The notes under the pieces: model-generated
Seen by the model: only the letters and a program-made list of their open reading frames with translations
What the model was told of the DNA's origin: nothing
Database searches by the model: none
Source: Phycisphaerales bacterium
GTDB taxonomy: Bacteria > Planctomycetota > Phycisphaerae > Sedimentisphaerales > Anaerobacaceae
NCBI GenBank assembly: GCA_020352515.1
Contig: CP070678.1
Span: forward strand, 1,930,309 to 1,965,412
Direction of reading: 5' to 3'
DNA: 35,104 bases
Program-made: the position numbers and the translations under genes
Part shown: positions 32,080 through 35,104 of the stretch, one piece after another
Numbering within the stretch: position 1 is the stretch's first letter
Layout: each line of letters opens with the position of its first letter

Positions 32080-33270
32080 CTACCGGCCGTTGACTTCGCT
32101 CTGCGATTGGCCGAGCTGGTGCATCTTCTCGAGGCAGAAATCCGTGAAATCGGCCGTCTCGCCGATGGCGGCCTGGTCCATGAGGCTATCCTGAATCCTA
32201 TAGATAACCTCGTTCCGGCGATTCTCTCTGATTTGCTCTATGATTTGCCTCTGGACCTTCTCGAACGGCTCGTACCCCCGCAGTTGCTTTTCTTCGAGCT
32301 GCATTATGAAGATATGTCCCGGGGTCTCGATCGGACCGGCGATCCGGCCGGGATCGAGACGCTCGGCCTCGCGGCCAAGAATGTCGTACGGCGCCACCAG
32401 TGAATCCGGGTTATATGGCGTCCACTGAACTGTAAAGGCGCTGATGTGCGGGCCTGTGTGTTGCTCGGTGAGCGTATCGAAATCCTCACCCGCATCCAAT
32501 TTGGCGGCGAGCGTTTCGGCAAGTTTTCCGGCCTGGAGGAGCCGGTCCTGGTTCGGATCGGTTATCGGCATCCTCGCCGGCTCAATATCAATCAGGCGAA
32601 ACTTCAGCATGCCCGGTATCGCAAAAAGCTCGTCCTTGACCCGGTCATACTGTTCGAGCATCTCGGCATACGTCACGGGCCTTTCCCGGGGCAGCTTGGA
32701 GGCCAGGTACGACTGGGTCAGCAGGCTTCTCTTTCGCTGCTCCCTGAAACTGTTGCGGTCCATTCCCATCTCGCTCAGCGCCTCGTCGGCTTTGGCCTCG
32801 TCCCCGCCGAATCGGAGGACGAATTCTCTGAACTCTTTTTCAACCATCGCATCCAGCACTTCGCCGACATTGTCCCCGGCTTCTCTCCTGGCGTGCTGAT
32901 AGAGCAGGATGCCCGATATTTCCCGCATGACGATATTTTCGACCTGCAAGCGCAACCGGGCTTTGAACTGATCGAGGCTGGTTTGCCGGGCGAAGGGCTT
33001 TAGGCTCTCGACAAGCGAAAGGACCCGGCCGCTGTCGTCCGGGACCGGTGATTCGATTATCTGGTCGCTGGTTATGGTCTCTCCACCGACCGTCAGCACG
33101 AGGCCGCCGGCCGCCCGGACCACCTGAATCTTCTCGGCGATGGCGATGCGCCTCAGCTCGGACTCGGTCAGACCGGGCCTTTCGGGGGCGCAGCCGGCAA
33201 CACAGAGCGAGATCAAAAGAGACAGGGCAAAGACTGCCCTGTGCGGGTTGAAATTGCTCTGCTCGGTCAT
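32080..33270 (-). CDS. SurA/PpiC-like peptidyl-prolyl isomerase lipoprotein
   Basis: A 396-aa lipoprotein from ATG 33270, supported by GGGAGG ten bases upstream; in-frame starts at 33294 and 33312 precede that site. The lipobox ends at Cys27 ('CVAGC'). The protein is mostly helical, with a SurA N-domain-like region (about 90-220) and a possible parvulin segment (about 225-350, with 'FDTLTEQHTGP' and 'GRIAGPIETPGHIFIMQLEEKQ'). Such proteins are periplasmic chaperones for outer-membrane or exported proteins. The parvulin core is divergent, so isomerase activity is uncertain. It lies between an HD-domain gene and acpS in one run. Confidence 0.8.
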   Translation of the reverse strand: MTEQSNFNPHRAVFALSLLISLCVAGCAPERPGLTESELRRIAIAEKIQVVRAAGGLVLTVGGETITSDQIIESPVPDDSGRVLSLVESLKPFARQTSLDQFKARLRLQVENIVMREISGILLYQHARREAGDNVGEVLDAMVEKEFREFVLRFGGDEAKADEALSEMGMDRNSFREQRKRSLLTQSYLASKLPRERPVTYAEMLEQYDRVKDELFAIPGMLKFRLIDIEPARMPITDPNQDRLLQAGKLAETLAAKLDAGEDFDTLTEQHTGPHISAFTVQWTPYNPDSLVAPYDILGREAERLDPGRIAGPIETPGHIFIMQLEEKQLRGYEPFEKVQRQIIEQIRENRRNEVIYRIQDSLMDQAAIGETADFTDFCLEKMHQLGQSQSEVNGR

Positions 33271-33304
33271 TGCGGTAGGACCTCCCGGTATCATGGTATA
33301 TTGC

Positions 33305-33901
33305 TCAGGCATTCGGCGATGGTTCGGGATTACCTTTGAGGCCGATTTCGTCGGCGACCTCTCGCATGCCCATTATGACCTCGCCGATCAGCTCGCTCAG
33401 GTCCATGCCCAACATGGCGGCGCCTTTCTCTATTATCTCGCGGTTCACACCGGCGGCGAAGGATTTGTCCTTCCATTTCTTCCTGACGGATTTGGCCTTC
33501 ATGTCCGAGACGCTTTTACTGGGCCTGACGAGTGCGGTGGCCGTTACAAGGCCGGTCAGCTCGTCCACGGTGTAGAGCAGCTTCTCCAGGTCGGTCCGGG
33601 GCTCGACGTCGGTGCATATACCCCAGCCGTGAGAGAGCACGGCGCGGATATACTCGGGCGGCCAGTTCTTGGAGGTGAGAATCTCCTCGGTCTTGTGGCA
33701 GTGCCGGTCGGGGAACTGCTCGTAGTCGAGGTCGTGCACCAGCCCGATTACGCCCCATTTCTCCTCGTCCTGTCCGCGTTTGCGGGCGCAGTATCGCATC
33801 ACGGCCTCGACGGCCAGGGCGTGCTTTATCAGGCTCTCGTTCTTATTGTATTCTTTTAGCAGCGCCAGAGCGTCCTGGCGGCCCGGTTCGAATTCGGCCA
33901 T
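33305..33901 (-). CDS. HD-domain phosphohydrolase-like protein
   Basis: A 198-aa soluble protein of the HD superfamily. The metal-binding pattern is His27 ('KHALAVEAV'), the His-Asp pair in 'GLVHDLDYE', then a His-rich 'DRHCHKTEEIL' and 'VLSHGWG'. HD enzymes are usually metal-dependent phosphohydrolases on nucleotides. This compact version occurs in many bacteria as an uncharacterised 'HD domain-containing protein', so the substrate is unknown. ATG 33901 follows AGCAGG. First gene of the run ending in mnmG, 34 bases before the SurA-like gene. Confidence 0.85.
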   Translation of the reverse strand: MAEFEPGRQDALALLKEYNKNESLIKHALAVEAVMRYCARKRGQDEEKWGVIGLVHDLDYEQFPDRHCHKTEEILTSKNWPPEYIRAVLSHGWGICTDVEPRTDLEKLLYTVDELTGLVTATALVRPSKSVSDMKAKSVRKKWKDKSFAAGVNREIIEKGAAMLGMDLSELIGEVIMGMREVADEIGLKGNPEPSPNA

Positions 33902-34002
33902 AACCTGCTCCCTCGAAAGCTAAGGAATCCTGACTCTTCCGGCCCAAAGAGCAAAACAGCGCCTCGGAGGGCCTTTTGCCGTATCTTTTGGACGGACGGA
34001 CT

Positions 34003-34031
34003 AATCTAAGAATAAATTCGGGAAATTGCAA
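34003..34031 (-). promoter_or_regulatory. Candidate promoter of the HD-SurA-acpS-mnmG run
   Basis: On the - strand, TTGCAA (34031-34026), a 17-base spacer and TAGATT (34008-34003), in the AT-richer gap 33902-34121. The leader would be about 95 bases. No gene was seen in the gap. Confidence 0.4.
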
Positions 34032-34121
34032 TTGTTATTTGGTGATCCGGCGTTGGTAAAAACGCGGCGGATTCGTGCGAAATGCCGGGCTGAGGCGTTC
34101 AAGGCCGGCTTTACTGTACGA

Positions 34122-35104
34122 CTATTGCTTTCTCTTCATTGTCTCCGACATCTGCAGGTCGAGTATCAGGATTCCTCTTCCCACTCCGGCCGGATCACCG
34201 GCCTTTGCGACCTGGAAGGCGATATAGTGGCCGTCGTCGCTGACGACCGGGTTGGAGGCCTTGTAGCCGGGATAGTCGGAGAAGTAAGTTACTCGTTCGG
34301 TCCGACCGGAGCCGTCGAGGGCCAGCTTATAGATGTCGATGTGCTGTGTGCCCTTGCGGTTGTGCGCGTCGCACTCGACCAGGGTATATTTGCCGTCGGG
34401 GAAGATGCCCTCGGGCTCATCGTATTGGCCGCGGGCGTTGGAGTAGTTGACGACCTTGCCGTCGGCGATGCTAAGGCCCATGACGTCGGTGCCCTGGTAG
34501 CCGTAGGCGCTGAATATCAGCTCTTTGTCGTCGGGCGGGCGGAAGTTCTGTGTTTCGAGGCCGCACTCGAAAGGCAGGTCGCGCTTGTCCAGTATCTTCT
34601 TCTTGCGGGCGAGCTTGGGCTTGCCGTTTTCATAGATGATTTCACCCATGTAGAATGCGCCGCCCTGCGTCCAGGCTATGCGCATGTTCTTTCGCGAGAC
34701 TGCCGGGCCCTCGGAGCACTTCTCGCCCAGCGGCGTCGGCGGCCCGGAAAGGTCCTTTCTGAGGACCCACAGCTCGGCGTTCTTTTCGCTGCGGCTGGGC
34801 CAGGGGTCGTCGGCATCGAACTTCCGCGCGCCGGAGAGCAGGATGTCGCCGTTCTTCAAGTACAGTGCCCGCGTGTAGCCCTCGTGGAAGTAGCGATGGG
34901 TCATCGGGCGGATGATTCCGGTGGCCAATTCGACCTCGTACACGTCGCCGAACGTCTTCTCGATGAACAGTATCCGGCGGCCGTCGTGTGAGAAGTCGGC
35001 GCGCTGGCCGAAGTGCGTCACGCGCCTGATGTAACGTGGTAGCTCATCAAGGGGCGACTTTTCCTTTTCGGCCGCAGGCGCGGCCAGACATCTTGACCAG
35101 CCCG
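34122..35104 (-). CDS. Exported PD40/TolB-like propeller protein, 5' end cut by the window
   Basis: The frame is open to the right edge, so the start is missing; 327 residues are visible. The GTG at 35021 is internal. The visible N-terminus ends with what looks like a signal peptide cleavage region ('CLA' before 'APAAEKEKSPLDE'), so only the start of the signal is probably lost. Propeller repeats include 'ADFSHDGRRILFI', 'PEGIFPDGKYTLVE' and 'PVVSDDGHYIAFQVA'. No CxxCH and no TPR are present in the visible part, unlike the three other PD40 proteins here. Probably periplasmic, of unknown ligand. Confidence 0.8.
   Translation of the reverse strand, partial: GWSRCLAAPAAEKEKSPLDELPRYIRRVTHFGQRADFSHDGRRILFIEKTFGDVYEVELATGIIRPMTHRYFHEGYTRALYLKNGDILLSGARKFDADDPWPSRSEKNAELWVLRKDLSGPPTPLGEKCSEGPAVSRKNMRIAWTQGGAFYMGEIIYENGKPKLARKKKILDKRDLPFECGLETQNFRPPDDKELIFSAYGYQGTDVMGLSIADGKVVNYSNARGQYDEPEGIFPDGKYTLVECDAHNRKGTQHIDIYKLALDGSGRTERVTYFSDYPGYKASNPVVSDDGHYIAFQVAKAGDPAGVGRGILILDLQMSETMKRKQ

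Noticed and set aside
33140..33859. A + strand frame of 239 codons
   Set aside because: Antisense to the HD-domain gene, which has clear family motifs on the other strand.
1..35104. tRNA, rRNA, integrase, transposase or attachment sites
   Set aside because: None recognised by reading; a tRNA search program would be needed to exclude a tRNA fully.

Overview
The window (35.1 kb, high GC, dense coding, many ATGA stop/start overlaps) looks like chromosome from a Planctomycetes-type bacterium, probably of the Phycisphaerae/Sedimentisphaerales kind. I infer this from gene style, not from a marker gene: very large PQQ-like propeller proteins with Cys-rich ends, PD40 propeller proteins carrying a c-type heme motif, exported nucleoside hydrolase, and typical housekeeping genes (hisA, mnmG, acpS). 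No rRNA, tRNA, CRISPR array, integrase or insertion sequence was seen.

Region A (1-14275, + strand) is a run of 13 genes with mostly short gaps or overlaps. It starts inside a PQQ-propeller gene. Next come two ModA-like lipoproteins, a half-size TauE/SafE permease, a third ModA-like protein with no signal peptide and nine Cys, two small membrane proteins, a ModB-like permease and a ModC-like ATPase. The run ends with an exported anchored protein, a 1074-aa protein joining PQQ propellers, a coiled coil and a methyltransferase-like domain, and an FtsX/LolD-type ABC pair. Together they suggest uptake of an oxyanion-like or metal-containing ligand linked to a large envelope propeller complex. The ligand is unknown. 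This is the best candidate for an undescribed system.

Region B (14368-18650, - strand) holds an FHA-GAF protein with its own promoter, then a nucleoside/ribose scavenging operon: exported nucleoside hydrolase, ribokinase and a GRP/ureide-type sugar transporter. Strong sigma70-like promoters lie before both units.

Region C (18842-28551) starts with a lone hisA. It then holds a divergent cluster of three related proteins that combine a CxxCH heme c motif with a PD40 propeller. One is paired with a DUF6057-like membrane protein on the - strand; two are tandem duplicates with added TPR tails on the + strand. The 434-bp divergent region contains a promoter candidate and two palindromes.

Region D (28555-35104) has a two-domain Rid/chorismatase-like gene, then a - strand run of HD-domain protein, SurA-like lipoprotein, acpS and mnmG, and at the right edge a nearly complete exported PD40 propeller protein.
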